Notes under the pieces: generated by a model
What the model was told of the DNA's origin: nothing
The model's input: the letters and a program-made list of their open reading frames with translations, nothing else
Databases searched by the model: none
NCBI GenBank assembly: GCA_965178125.1
Contig: OZ237743.1
Coordinates: 186,001-250,000, forward strand
DNA from: Bilabrum cf. latius
Lineage: Eukaryota > Bigyra: Bicosoecida > Bigyra > Bicosoecida
DNA: 64,000 bases
Reading direction: 5' to 3'
Part shown: one piece after another, positions 47,701-59,400 of the stretch
How the letters are laid out: each line of letters begins with the position of its first letter
Position numbering within the stretch: the first letter of the stretch is position 1
Program-made: the position numbers and the translations under genes

Positions 47701-50312
47701 GCCACTGCTTGCCCCGCTGACGATTCCGACAGAGACGCCTGAGCTGGAATACTTCCAGATGCATTGCTACTTGCAGCAGGAAGCACATATCCAGTGGCCG
47801 CTTCAGCTCGTTTCCGAGCAAGAAACGCCGCTCGTTTCTTGTCCTAGTGTCTGCTTGCGGTGCTCGTGAACTTGCCAATTCTGCTAGGGGCGTGTGGCTG
47901 CGCCTTGCTTTCGATCCCCGTTGGTGATATGCTCAAATCAGCTTCCCGCAGCAGCCCCTGGGCAGCGTCTGCGCCTCCCCTCTCCATTTCCAGCAGACTG
48001 AAGCCCTTCTGCTGCGGCGCCATGAACTTCAGGGAACCCCTGCGAATCACGTCCCTGCCGCTGGGTGTGCCTGCTGGTGGTGCAGCCTTCAAGTTGAGTG
48101 GCTTAGCGCTACCTCTTTTCATCCGCTTGCCGATAATAGACGATGCGCCGCTGCCGCGCCTTCCCACCTTTGAAGGTCGTCGCCCGGGAGCTGCTTCGCG
48201 ATCATCTCCGGCTCTCGAACTCGCGCTGCTCTTTGCGGCTGTCGATGCTGCGGAGCTTGCGGCCACTAGCCCGCTGTCAATCGTCCCGCTTGACCGCCGC
48301 CTTGCCTTCCCACCTGCTGCAGGGCCCATGCCTCTCTCGCCGATCGTGCCGCCAGACAGACGCCTGGCTCGCGCAGTCCTGTCTTCCGATGGCAGTCGAT
48401 GCCCCGAGCCCTTGTCCACGTAGACCAGCTCGCCGAGCAGAGCACTGCCCTCCGAGACGTGATGCATGCCGGACGCCCTGCCTCCCCTGCTGCTGCTGTG
48501 ATCTCCATGACCCGGGTGCATGGCCTTGAACCCACCTCGAGACCTCCCCCGTGGGGTGCGAACTGGCGAGCCTGCCTTCTTCCGCTCCCTGGATCCCTTT
48601 GATGAAGCCACCGTGCTGCGGCCCAGCAGCGAATCGATGCTTGCTCGTCGGGTTTCCCACGATGGCACCACCTCCATCCGCTTTGATTTTAGGCCGCGGT
48701 TGAACGTGGCGTTCGCATCATGCCGCTGCGCCCTGCTGCGCGGAGTGAGCGGGGTGGAGCTAGGCGACACTCTTGATTGCATTGTCGCTGCACCGACTAG
48801 GTCGTGGATGCCATCGCCAGCTGACCCAACTGCACTATCGGTCGTGCGATCCTGCTCGTTCCGATCCAAGTCCTTCTCCTCCCACTGCGCAGGCGGGAGG
48901 CCCAGAGCAATGGCGCGCTTGGACCGCTTGGGAGGTGGGCGCTTCATGCTCGCGACCAGCTCCGCCTCGTCTGCCTGCATCCTGGCGTGTTCCACGGCCT
49001 CTGAGGCCTCTGCCGTCAGGAAGGCCAGCTGCGTCCACTGGTCTTGTGGGCCACCCCTGCTCCCGGTGGATCCATTGGAGAGTCTGCTGTGTCCGCCAGT
49101 GCCGCGGGAAGTCCCCCCACTCTTCCTCGTACCAGCGCTGCTGCCGGATCGATCACGCCCAAGACTTGCTCTAGCCATACTACTGCCCCGGGTGGTTGTC
49201 TTCGTTACACCAGGCACGCTTCGGCTGGCCTCTGCACCTACCACCATACCGTCCACGATCGCCTCTGCCTCCGCCAGAAGAGACGCCAGCTCTGCATCCT
49301 AAGCTGCACCGCTTGCTGTACCAGCTGGCAATGGATCGGAGACACTGACCTAACCCTACGGCGGAGCCTGCAAGCGAGGCTCTTCAGTTTGTTGACCCTC
49401 AGATGGGCCCGGCTGAGCTGCCTCGGCCTTTCTGCCTGGATCGCTGTCGCTGTCGCTGCTGTCGCCCAGCAGGTCACCCCAGAACCACGCGATCTGAGAC
49501 GGAGCAGGCGCCGGCGGACGAAGGGTGCCACCGCCTCTCCCTGTAGTGGGCGAGATGGAGCTCTGGGTCGCACGGAGGACACCTGCCCCTGCCCCTGCCC
49601 CTGCTCCTGCTCCTGCCCCTGCTCCTGCCCCTGCCCCTGCCCCTGCTCCTGCCCCTGCTCCTGCCCCTGCTCCTGCCCCTGCCCCGGGCTTGCCACCGGC
49701 CGCTGCACCACCCGCTTCGCGATTGCTGCGAGGGGTTCCGAGCGTGACCCCGCTGGCATCTGCGCGGAGCCCTCTTTTTTCGGGGGCTGTGGCTCCTCCC
49801 CGACTAGATCTTCGCTCGCTGCGGGCGCTCAGGGGGGCTGCCGGGACCGGCAGTGACTCCATGGACTCGCCGTGGGGCAGACGCAGCGGAAGCAAAGGTC
49901 GCCGGCTCGGCACTCTGCTGGTGTGGGCACCACTATGTACTATCTGCGGCCCATCTCTGGTTGCTTGGCCGAACCGTGATGCTGCTGGCGGTGGGCGCAG
50001 CGTTTGCCGAACGCCTGACAAATCGAGCCTTGCCCCTTGAACCCTTCCCGTCGACCTCCGAGCGCTGTTCGGCTCGAACTAAGCACGGCTGAAGCTAACA
50101 TTAGACTAGTGGTGTGATTTGGATTCTGTTGGGCTCCCTTCCACGCGGGCTCGGGCGGCCCAGGCGAGCGGAGACTTGCCTGTCGGTGACCGCAATGTGG
50201 GGCGGCCTTCGCTACGTCGCATGGCATCCCATACGGCATCCGCCCTTGCACCAACCTTGATTGTATCCATCCGAGCGGTTTCTCTCCCACGATCGATTCC
50301 ATACTTCGCCAT
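38775..50312 (-). CDS. 3,845-aa leucine-rich-repeat protein in a single exon, about 32 in-frame TAGs
   Basis: One minus frame is free of TAA and TGA from ATG 50312 (MAKYGIDRGRETARMD) to TGA 38775-38777. TAGs include 50106, 49356, 47844, 47241, 46464, 44175, 43926, 43491, 41856, 41121, 40575, 39726 and 38898. Residues 1-950 are Ser/Arg/Gly-rich and probably disordered. Ribonuclease-inhibitor-type LRRs follow at about 960-1070 (TMDLTDNSLGPKGG, LVNLVMR-TAG-NPLGNSAA) and 1327-1477 (LTALDVSWNSCEWLGA, LRRLNLDYNKLTGPAA). A basic disordered region leads to a charged coiled coil (about 2049-2170), then at least five diverged modules of the form hxLDLSxPxxRxhA...GxxWxxxxLDG at about 1988, 2200, 2276, 2532 and 2724. 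The C-terminal 1,000 residues are mixed. No overall homologue recognised; the architecture could suit a cytoskeletal or ciliary scaffold, which is a guess. I checked each junction between TAG-bounded blocks for frame. Confidence 0.75.
49583..49685. repeat. GCCCCTGCTCCTG-type hexanucleotide tract in the LRR gene
   Basis: About 100 bp of CCCCTG/CTCCTG hexamers. On the coding (minus) strand this gives a Gly-Ala dipeptide run. Confidence 0.9.
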
Positions 50313-50460
50313 TCTTGGCCGCAATAATGTGGCCGCCGAACGGCAACACAAGGTCGCACCGTGACGAGCGGTCGCAACTTCGAACTACTGCAAAACTGCA
50401 ACTGCAAAGATCAGCCTCTTTGTCTGCGTTGCTCAATTGTGGGCGTATTATTTCAATACC
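50313..50460. promoter_or_regulatory. 148-bp divergent intergenic region
   Basis: It separates the start of the minus-strand LRR gene (50312) from the start of the plus-strand secreted protein (50461), so both promoters must lie here or inside the neighbouring genes. I see no TATA box with confidence. Confidence 0.5.
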
Positions 50461-51702
50461 ATGACATTCGCTTTCTTTGCATTTGCCTCGCCATTGGTGC
50501 TCGCATCACTTCTGGCCTCTTGGGCAAACGCCGACGCATTCGTGAACGTATCCGGCAGCCCTGTGCTTGTTTGGAGAGGTGGAACGAGCCCCGGATCGTG
50601 CGATCCATTTGCAATACCGGATGCCCCAGCTCGTGCGTGGCGCACCAAGGACGGGCAGGTAACTTTGGTAGCGACATGGGCGACGGCTCGCGCAGCTCGG
50701 GGTGCTTCCCTGCAAGCTGTCGAAAAGCAGTGTGATGTTCTGTTCAACAGCACCTTCAGTGGCTAGAATAGCCTGTACATTGACCATGAGTGGTTGCTTG
50801 CCCCGTGGATCCTTCCGAATCAGACAGTTATGGGATACATGCACCAGGAGTACCACGGCTGGCAGCACAACAACTGCTCCGTACCACAAAAAGACGTAAA
50901 TGCCGATTGCTGGATGGTAGCAATGACCTCAACCGTGTCCCACGATGGAGGCAAGACGTTCCAGCACACCGCCGCCCCGCCCGGACACCTGGCCGTGTCA
51001 GCACCATACCAGTATGCCCCAGACAAGTCCGAATTCGGGTACGGAGACCCGTCGGGGATCGTGCAGTCTCCCAAGGACGGGATGTACTACATGATGGTGC
51101 ACCAGAGGCGGCCGTTTGGACAGATGCAGGCGGGTACCTGCCTGCTACAGAGCGCCGACGTGTCTAACCACAGGGGCTGGCGCGGCTGGAACGGGACCGG
51201 CTTCGGATCAGGCTCCTTTGGAGGAAGAGAAGAGTCACCGCTGGCAGAATTTCCCGTGAGATTTGAAGACCCGTACGCTGCGGGGTTCGATCCCGCTACA
51301 GCTGCCCAGCACGCGTGCGCGCCCGTGACGAGCATGAAGTTCACGCTGCTCTCACTCAAGTGGTCGACTTACTTCGACCGATTCATCGGGGTCGGGCAAG
51401 GGCAGCTGCAGGGAAAAAAGGGTGTGTGGTACCAGTTCAGTCTCACTGACGATCTACTGCACTGGGACGACCCCCTGCCCATCCGGCCAAAGCTGCAGAA
51501 CTCGACTGGGGGTGCTATCTTCGAGGAGAACTACGCCTCCGTACTGGACCCCGCGAGCGATGACCCTAACTTTAACACGGTCGGCGAGACCGCCCTCTTT
51601 TACTACACGTCCCAGCAGCACGGTCCGGGGGAGCAGTGCACTCAGCCGGGGTGCAGGGACCTGTACTACGAGCCCATCCGGTTCGGTGGCAAAGAGACGT
51701 GA
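50461..51702 (+). CDS. Secreted Asp-box (BNR-like) beta-propeller protein, sialidase/glycosidase-like
   Basis: ATG at 50461 encodes a signal peptide (MTFAFFAFASPLVLASLLAS). The frame crosses TAG at 50764-50766 (FNSTFSG-x-NSLYIDHEW) and ends at TGA 51700-51702 (413 aa). SHDGGKTF (about residue 160) is an Asp-box (SxDxGxTF), typical of sialidases and related five- or six-bladed propellers. HEWLLAPWILPNQTVMGYMH, FGYGDPSGIVQSPKDGMYYM and DDLLHWDDP resemble blades of GH32/GH43/GH33-type enzymes, and paired cysteines and NxS/T sites suit secretion. Active-site residues cannot be assigned by eye. The product probably acts on carbohydrate outside the cell or in the secretory pathway. Confidence 0.65.
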
Positions 51703-51889
51703 TGGGGGGACTGCCTGGGTAGGGTGCGCACAGCGCAGTGACAAATTGGCTTATCATGGTTGCATGGTGTTGTGCAAAGTGCATTTTCTGAAGTGGTGCT
51801 CGTCACATGACCACGTCACGGTGCGCGATAGCGAGTGACCTTCTCTGTCGACATTGAGCACCCCATACGATGTCCATCTGTGCCTTTGT

Positions 51890-53926
51890 ATGTTAAGAGG
51901 GTTCAAAACTAATAGGGCTCGCGTCTCCTCAGCGCTGACTGGCCTTTTTCGGCCTCGGTTGCCTGCATCAGGCAGGCCGCTGGGTACCCTGGCTTGTGCC
52001 GAATCTCGTCGCCAGTAGTGGCGCACAAGTACCCCATGGGCAGCCAGTGCTGCGGCTGTACTAGCCGGTGTCGCTGTTATTAAAAATCAGCTGAATGACA
52101 GCACGGAAACCCGCCAAACTAATGCTATTCGAAGCGATACGGAGATTCAGAGTGTTTTGCCAGACGTTGATAGCGAAATCGAGCCTGGTGGCGAGCAGCC
52201 TGAGCAACCGCGACTCCCTGTGGAGCCAACAACAGTATGGTCGTCCTTGAGATTGGCGGGCCGGGTCGTCGAGCTCGCTGCTCTTGGCACCCCGCTGGCA
52301 ATCGTGCTTCCATACCGCGCGATTCGGTACGCCGCCACCGGAGATCATCGACACGCAAGCGCAGCCTACAAATGGATAGGTTGGTTTTTGGAAAGCGCGG
52401 GATGTGCATTTGCCAAGGGTGCACAGTGGGCGTCAATGCGTGAAGACTTATTTCCCAGAGATCTCTGCGTGGAGCTCCGGCAGCTTCGGGACGATACGGC
52501 ACAGCACCCCTTCGAGCATACAAAGCGAGAAATTGAGAGCGCGGCGGGGAAGAAACTCAGCGAGATATTCCTCGACATCGACACGGAGCCAGTTGCATCC
52601 GGCAGCGTGGCCCAGGTGCACAAGGCGACCCTCCGCCCGGACGTGTCACCAGATGGGACTGCCAGGCAGGTGGCAGTGAAGGTTCGGCATCCAGGAGTGA
52701 AGCGAGTGCTCCAGCAAGACCTGGACCTTGCCGCCGGTGCCCTGGACATCATTCGGATGGTCCCAGGTCTGGACCAGCTGGCCCCTCCCGTGGCCCTCGA
52801 TGAATTCAGCGCTGTCCTGAGGAGGCAGGCCGACCTTCGATTGGAGGCAGCGAACCTTCGGTCCTTCGCGAGGAACTTCCGCAACCGGGACCACCTGCAC
52901 GTGCGGTTCCCGCGCCCCGTGGAGGGCATGGTGAGCGAGGCTGTGCTGGTGGAGACGTGGGAGACCGGGGTCAGCATCCAGGACTACGTGGACGTCTCGA
53001 GCCGGTTCAACGTTGGGCTGGCATCGAGGGGATACGACATTTTCCTGAGCATGCTGCTGCTCGACAACTGCATGCACGGGGACACCCACTCGGGGAACAT
53101 ATTCGTCAGGCTGAGAGACCGCGAGACGGGTGGAGTGGTGGACTGGAGACCCGTGGAAGCCACCCGAGCGCCTGCCGGGAGTACTGCTGGTAGTGAGCAA
53201 CGGAGCGGTGAGGCAAGCGACGGGCAGGCGGGCATTGGCAGCGGGCGTGGTGCCACCAGCCAGAACGTGTAGGATGCGACCTGGACCAACGACAACCGCA
53301 ATGCGCTGCACTGGGCCTGGGACACGTGGCACTCCTGGTGGCGCGGGGACGATTCCGCCAGCCGTCTGGTGGCCGAGATGGTCGTGCTGGACGCGGGCCT
53401 CGTCACCTCGCTGTCCAGGGACGGCAGGCACCATCTCAGGCAGCTGCTGCTGCACATCTTCCTCGCGGATGGAGCGGCGGCCGCGGACCAGTTCATTCAG
53501 CTGTCGGGCGGGATCTGCGCCGACGCCCCAGGATTCCGCCGCGACATGGACATATTGTTCGCGAATACCTGCGGGAGCAAGGTGATGCGCGGGGCCACCA
53601 ACGTGGGTCAGCTCATCCGGGAGATGATCGCGCTCGTGAACGCGTACTCCATGAAGCTCGAGAGCGAGTTCGCGAATGTGGTGGTGAGCTTGGCCACCCT
53701 GGAGGGATTGGCCCGCTCGCTGGACCCTGAGATCGACGTAATTCGCAGGCTCGGGCCCTTTGTGGCGAGAGAGATCACGGGGGTGGTCTAGTCGGCCGTG
53801 CGGGAGGACTTGGGCATCCGATCGGTGGAGGACCTGTCTCCCGCGGCCACGCTGGCTCGGGTGTTTGGCGGCGTGTTTCGGAGAGTACCGGAGATTGCCA
53901 CCGGCTTCTGGGGGGCTGAGGGGTGA
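51890..53926 (+). CDS. ABC1/ADCK/UbiB-family atypical kinase, mitochondrial
   Basis: ATG at 51890 to TGA at 53924-53926 (678 aa), TAGs at 52016, 53270 and 53789. The N-terminus (MLRGFKTNRARVSSALTG) is a presequence, followed by a short hydrophobic helix (AASAAAVLAGVAVI). The family hallmarks are in order: FAKGAQWASMREDLFP (KxGQ-type N-terminal motif, about 176), PVASGSVAQVHKATL (Ala-rich nucleotide loop), VAVKVRHPGVKRVL (Lys, about 260), HGDTHSGNIFVR (catalytic loop, normally HADPHPGN) and VVLDAGLVTSL (metal-binding DxG). About 100 residues are inserted between the last two, including TAG 53270. The HGD variant and layout are closest to ADCK2-like members. Such proteins support coenzyme Q metabolism in the inner membrane. 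The start upstream of the first TAG was chosen because the presequence is only present when TAG 52016 is read through. Confidence 0.85.
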
Positions 53927-53990
53927 CACAAGTGGATAATGAGTGCCAGTGGGGAGCCAAAAAAAGAAAACAGATCTGGATGCTGAGTCT

Positions 53991-54720
53991 TCAGATATGG
54001 AGCATTTCCACGACCAGTCCTGCCATGGTGCTTGCCACGCCATAATCTGCAGCCTGAAGCATTCTCAGCGGTTCCACTGCACCCGCGTCCACCACGGCCT
54101 GCTTGCGATCATGCGATCCTACAGCGATGCTCCGAAGCGCCGCAGCCGCGCTCTCTGCTTCCTTGCCCTTCCGCGACCCCAGCAGGCCCACCAGCCCTGC
54201 CAACGCACCCGCGTCCACCATGGCCTGCTTGCGATCATGCGATCCTACAGCGATGTTCCGAAGCGCCGCAGCCGCGCTCTCTGCTTCCTTGCCCTTCCGC
54301 GACCCCAGCAGACCCACCAGCCCTGCCAACGCACCCGCGTCCACCACGGCCTGCCTCAAAGCATCCGATCCTACAGCGATGTTCCGAAGCGCCGCAGCCG
54401 CGCTCTCTGCTTCCGTGCCCTTCCGCGACCCCAGCAGGCCCACCAGCCCTGCCAACGCCACCCGCGTCCACCATGGCCTGCCTCAAAGCATCCGGTCCTG
54501 CAGTAATGCTCCGAAGCGCCGCAGCCGCGCTCTCTGCTTCCTCGCCCTATCGCGACCCCAGCAGGCCCACCAGCCCTGCCAACGCACCCGCGTCCACCAC
54601 GGCCTGCTTGCGATCATGCGATCCTACAGCGATGTTCCGAAGCGCCGCAGCCGCGCTCTCTGCTTCCGTGCCCTTCCGCGACCCCAGCAGGCCCACCAGC
54701 CCTGCCAACGCACCTGCTTT
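53991..54720 (-). CDS. Armadillo-repeat array (126-bp tandem repeats), one-base frameshift inside
   Basis: Six near-identical 42-residue ARM repeats (DAGALAGLVGLLGSRKG then EAESAAAALRNIAVGS) end at TGA 53991-53993. They are encoded by 126-bp tandem DNA units, so recently amplified. One unit carries TAG where its siblings have AAG (SR-TAG-GEEAESA). The next unit has one extra base (near 54456; AACGCCACCC against AACGCACCC), which breaks the frame. Either the array is degenerate or the extra base is an assembly error. The upstream frame is the same as that of the PINK1-like kinase (54763-56286), interrupted by one TGA, so the repeats may be its C-terminal domain. Confidence 0.7.
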
Positions 54721-54762
54721 TACAAACCTACATCGTGCTGCATCGTTGCTACTACATACCCA

Positions 54763-56286
54763 TCAAACTACGACTGCCGCTACCTCCGCATCCATTCCAA
54801 GTTCTGACGCAAGGCTACTCACGATCCTATCAACTTCGTCCACACTTGACATGACGTGATCAGAGACCACGAGCTAGGTGTCAGTATACAGTTGTCTCGT
54901 TGCAGCTGGGAGGCCAGGAATTGAACGGATGCCTGACTGCTTCTGCAGCTGCCACAGCACCCGATACACCCCATCCCAGTCCCCCCTCCTCACCAGCCCA
55001 TCCACCGTCTCCTTCACCCGGAGCACAGCTGACTCGTGCCCGGCCCCGCCAGCCATCATCACCGGAATATACACGTCAAGATCAGATATGCTTCCATCGG
55101 ATGCAGCTGAAGGCCCACTTGATTTAAGCGCACGGACTGCCTCATGAACACTCATCCTGTCTCCAGGGTCTACGAGCAGCAGGTCACGAACCAGTCCTGC
55201 ATACCATCCTGGACGTGCTGATAGCACATCGTGACCCACCATTGGAGACTCGCATGCACCCAGTGCAGCTACCAGCTCCCCAGGCCTCGTTTTGCTCCCG
55301 TCCTGCAGCTCGCCAGGATACTAGTCGCCGAACGGGTGCTGCCCTCCCGTGGCCAGCTCGTACAAAAGGACTCCCAACTCCCACGATGCCTGCTTCCCAA
55401 ATGGCACACTCGTATCCATGTCCCCCGCGACTCCCTTGTTCCACCCGTCCAGCACCTCAGGGGCCAGGTGGGCCTGATTGCCGCCCAGCCCATCACCGCC
55501 ATCCTTCAGGTACCGGTACGTGACTCGATCCAGTGCCTCCAACACGCCAGACCCAGGCACGCGGTCACTTGCACCTGCAGCTGTGGCACCGGCAGGATCC
55601 ACAGCAGGTGATGCCTGTGCTCGATCCACGTGCACACGTAGCGAGCACCCCAGATCAATCAGCACTGCTCGCCCCACGCCCTCCGGACCCCCCTTCGAGT
55701 CCCACATCACGTTGTCCAGCTTCAGGTCACGGTGCACCACCCCGTGCTGCAGCAGGTGATGCACGCCCTCCGCGATGTCCCTAGACAGCTGAACAAGCAC
55801 ATCGTCGGGCATGGACCCCGGCTCATCATCTTCCAGCACCTCCAAGTGGTCGCACATCCGCCGCTGCAGCAGCTCCATGCCTACCATCTAGGCCTTGCGG
55901 GGCCGCAAGGGAACGGCACCAGCGGACGGCACGCCCTCCTCCCCGCCGGCAGTGGCTGCAGCAGCGTCATCGCCGATGTCGATGCACACCAAGCTCGGGT
56001 CCGGCAACATCGACACCATCCACATGGGAGGCTTACACACGCACTCGAACACCACCCGCGCCAGGTTGCGTTGCTCGGGCAGGCGAGCGAGCACGTCAAA
56101 CTCTTTTTGGGAGTCGATGGTTTCGAGCTTGGATGTGGACAGGCCCCAGTTAAAAACAGTCTTCACTGCGATGTAATCAGCAGCAGCAGCAGCAGTAGCA
56201 TCGTTCGCTTCTGGATTAGCTGCGTCTCCCATGATTGCGACGCGAAAGTTGGATCGCTTGCACCGGCGCCGCTTGCAGGGCCACAT
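54763..56286 (-). CDS. PINK1-like protein kinase
   Basis: ATG at 56286 or 56232 to TGA 54763-54765, with TAGs at 55888, 55321 and 54874. The N-lobe has YIAVKTVFNWG (ATP-site Lys) and QKEFDVLARLPEQRNLARVV. The catalytic loop is HGVVHRDLKLDNVMWD, the metal motif is DLG instead of DFG (LIDLGCSLRV), and the activation segment GGNQAHLAPEV matches the GGNxxxxAPE pattern of PINK1 and relatives, followed by SWELGVLLYELATGGQHPFGD. TAG 55888 lies between the N-lobe strand (PLRPRKA) and MVGMELL. As I see it the kinase should be active or weakly active (Lys, HRD, D of DLG present). In other organisms PINK1 senses mitochondrial damage; no targeting peptide was seen at this start, so localisation is open. 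After the TGA the same frame continues into ARM repeats. Confidence 0.75.
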
Positions 56287-56441
56287 GCCGACATAGTTTG
56301 GCTCAAATATACCAATGTTACAGAACACGAGTCGATCAATGGTTCCCCAGTCTGTGAGAAGCCACTTTCCATTGCTGGATCGTAAAACAGAATGGATTGA
56401 AATGGCACGTCACAAATGTCGATTTGGACACGTTTCAGAAT

Positions 56442-59400
56442 TCAACTTGTTTCCTCTCTGTGACTACCCAGAGGGTCCTCCTGCGCCACCGAGGGATCTA
56501 CATTCTCGAGCATGCCGAGGTACACCTCCACCTGGGTCCTGAGCTGCAGGCTGGCGTCAGGCAGGGGGATACCCTCCGCAGGCGACAGAGGGCCCAGCAA
56601 CTCGCCATTCGGAGCCATCATCTGCTCCATCTGCTTGTCCTCGCTGCGGCGGCTCGACAGCAGAAGGGACTCGAGCGTGTCCGGCGGCAGGCCCATGGCA
56701 AGCACAGACCGCCCGGAAGCGAACCCCCTGACCGCCTCGTTCATCACCTCGTGCGCTCGCCTGTCGGTCTCCTCCGACCTGACGGTGCTACGCAGGGCCT
56801 CTTCTAGCTTTGTGTCGCGCCTGTGCATGCGGTTGTGCATCTTGCTCTGCCCGATCGGGCCCTGCTCCTGCAGCAGCTGCTGCCCCCTCTAGTCCTGCTC
56901 CTGCACCGTCGCACCACCATCGACCCAGCCTCCGCCCCATTGTCCCTACTGCAAGAGCTGCTGCCCATCTTCCAGCGGGCTGTCTTCCGAGGAGCCTCCT
57001 TCAATCGAGCCACCCTCATCGTCTCCAGAAGACTTCTCTTCGCCCTGATTCTGCTCCGTCTGGTTATCCTCCTCGCTGCCCTGGCTCTCTTCCCGCTGCT
57101 TCTGCTGCTGCAAGTACCCCTAAGACGGCAGCATCAAGTCCACGGGTAGATCTGCGTGCATCGTGTACCTAGTCTGGTGCGTCAGCATCATGGCCTGGCC
57201 CAGTGCCAAGTCCACGCTTGCCACCTGCTCACGGTGCACTGCCCCGCCCAACTGAACGAAGGACTGCGAGCCCCGCACACCGGGTATGATCGAATCGGGG
57301 TCGCTGGACTCCACCACGACCGCCGCGCTTCCTACGGCTGGCGGGGCCTGCGGTCCCGCGGGGATGTGAGGCTCCCATCGGGCGCTGAGCGTGAAGCCCT
57401 CTGGCTGTACCGGCTGTGTGCCAGGCACATACGTCCACGGTGCTTTGTCGATGGCATCTTGGCGAGACTGCGCGCTGCCCTTGGAGCTCCCTTCGGTGGC
57501 TGGCTCGACCACAAGCACGACCTCGTCGCTCAGGATGCTCTGCTGGTTGGCCCCACCTCGGATCAAGACCTGCTGCGCGGGGAGCTGCGGGACACCGTAC
57601 AGCGCATCGGCGTGCACCGCGCCCGTGTCCTCGCCTTCCTCCATGCTGTCCTCGCCCTCCTCCTCCCCGTCTCCCTGCGAGGAGAGTCTCAGCCCGTACG
57701 CATCCATGCACATCTCCTCGTACCTGCTCCCGTCTTCGAACCCAGGGCCGGGGACCAGCTCGTCGCGGTCGTACCCGAGAGTGGTCGCCAAGGCAGGTGG
57801 GGTGCCTGGGGGCGGCTGGCCATGGGCAGATGCGCCAGCCTGCAGCAAGGCAAACCCAGGCACCACTGTCTGTGTCCCGCCAGGCGAGCTAGCTCCCCCT
57901 ATGCCCCCCATGCCACCCCCATTGCCTCCCCCCATGCCAGCCAAAGCACCCGCACCCGCACCCGCACCCGCACCCGCACCCGCACCCGCACCCGCACCCG
58001 CACCCGCACCCGCACCCGCACCCGCACCCGCACCCGCACCCGCACCCGCACTCGCACCGCCGTTTCCAGCCCCAGCAGACACTCCCGCCCCCCCACCCAA
58101 CGACTGCAGCCCGCCGGCCTCCCTTTTGGCGAGCTCGATCGCTTTCACCTTGGACTTGATCTCCTCATAGAGGACCTGCTGCGTGGCCTTGTACTCGGGC
58201 GTGCCGAGTTTCGATGCGAGCCCGCCGGCCTGGTCGAGGGCGTCAAAGATGTCACCGGGGTCACCGTTGTAAGCCTGTAGATTCGCCAGAGGCATGGGCG
58301 GTGTGGGCGCGGTGGTCATCGCCAGAGCGAGACCAAGCCAGCGGCCTCGCGGCGGTGCCCCGGTGGGCCTCAGCTCCTCCCACTTGGCCGTCGTGACCTG
58401 CAGCGCCCAGACGTCGTTCATCGCGAGCAGCTCAGGTGAGCAGCCCCCGAAGACGACCATGTACTCGTCACCGCCGAAGCCGCCCGGCCTGACCATGGCG
58501 GCCGAGTGCATCCAGCGGGGCGGGGGCACCAGCTGCACCCCGCCGGCCCCGCCCTTCTTCTGCGTCCCTTGGCCTGTTCCTCCCTGCTGCGTGGAAGTTG
58601 GAGCGCCACCCTTCTGCTGCTTCTGCATCGCATCCGCCTGCGCCTGCATCACCTCCTCGTCTGTGGGCGGCCCCGCCAGGAGGTACCATTTCGGTGTCGG
58701 CGTTGGGATGAAGGCAAGCGTCTCCTGCATGGTGCGGATGGAGCTGGACCCAGGCCCGATCCCGCCGTGCACCAGCATCACCTGGTCCTTGGGCGCCCCA
58801 GCGATCCCAATGTCGGGGAACGTGCGCAGGCCAACGTCCTTGGCCTCCGTGCCTAGGCCGATGCCCTGCACCGGTGGGACGGGCTTCAGCTCCTAGGCAG
58901 CCGAGGGCAGCTTCGTGCGGGCAGTGACTGCCGAGTGCCCTTCCCTAGGGAGCACCTCGGGCGAGAAGGGGAGCATACCCAGCAAGGGGTTGCTCGGGCC
59001 GGTGTTTCCCGGCATGTCCCCGCTGGCACCGCCACCGCTCGATCCCTGGGACCCGCCCTTGCCCTGATCCTTGCCCTGTGCACCACCCTCTTCCTGCGGC
59101 GGCCAAGTGTCCCCCGGCCCCAGGTCCCCGTTGGCCCTCTTGTTCTGTAGTTCCTCGAGCTGATCCAGAGTCAGGCCCACGCTCAGCTGAGGAATCCCAG
59201 TCTCGGGACTCACGAAGGCGTACACAGCGGGCGGGCATGCCCACAGGCAGTACCAGCGCTCGTTACCGGGAGTAGGGTCATAGAACCACGCATCGCCCAG
59301 CAGCTCCCACCCCCTGGATACCCCGCCAAACACCACCATGCCCCCGTTGAGACCAGCCGCGGAGTGCAGCCAACGGGGAGCGGGTTTCGAGATGGGTGCC

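Noticed and set aside
54763-54765. TGA also reassigned, based on the kinase-ARM junction
   Set aside because: Single case next to a frameshifted repeat; TGA is the consistent terminator elsewhere.
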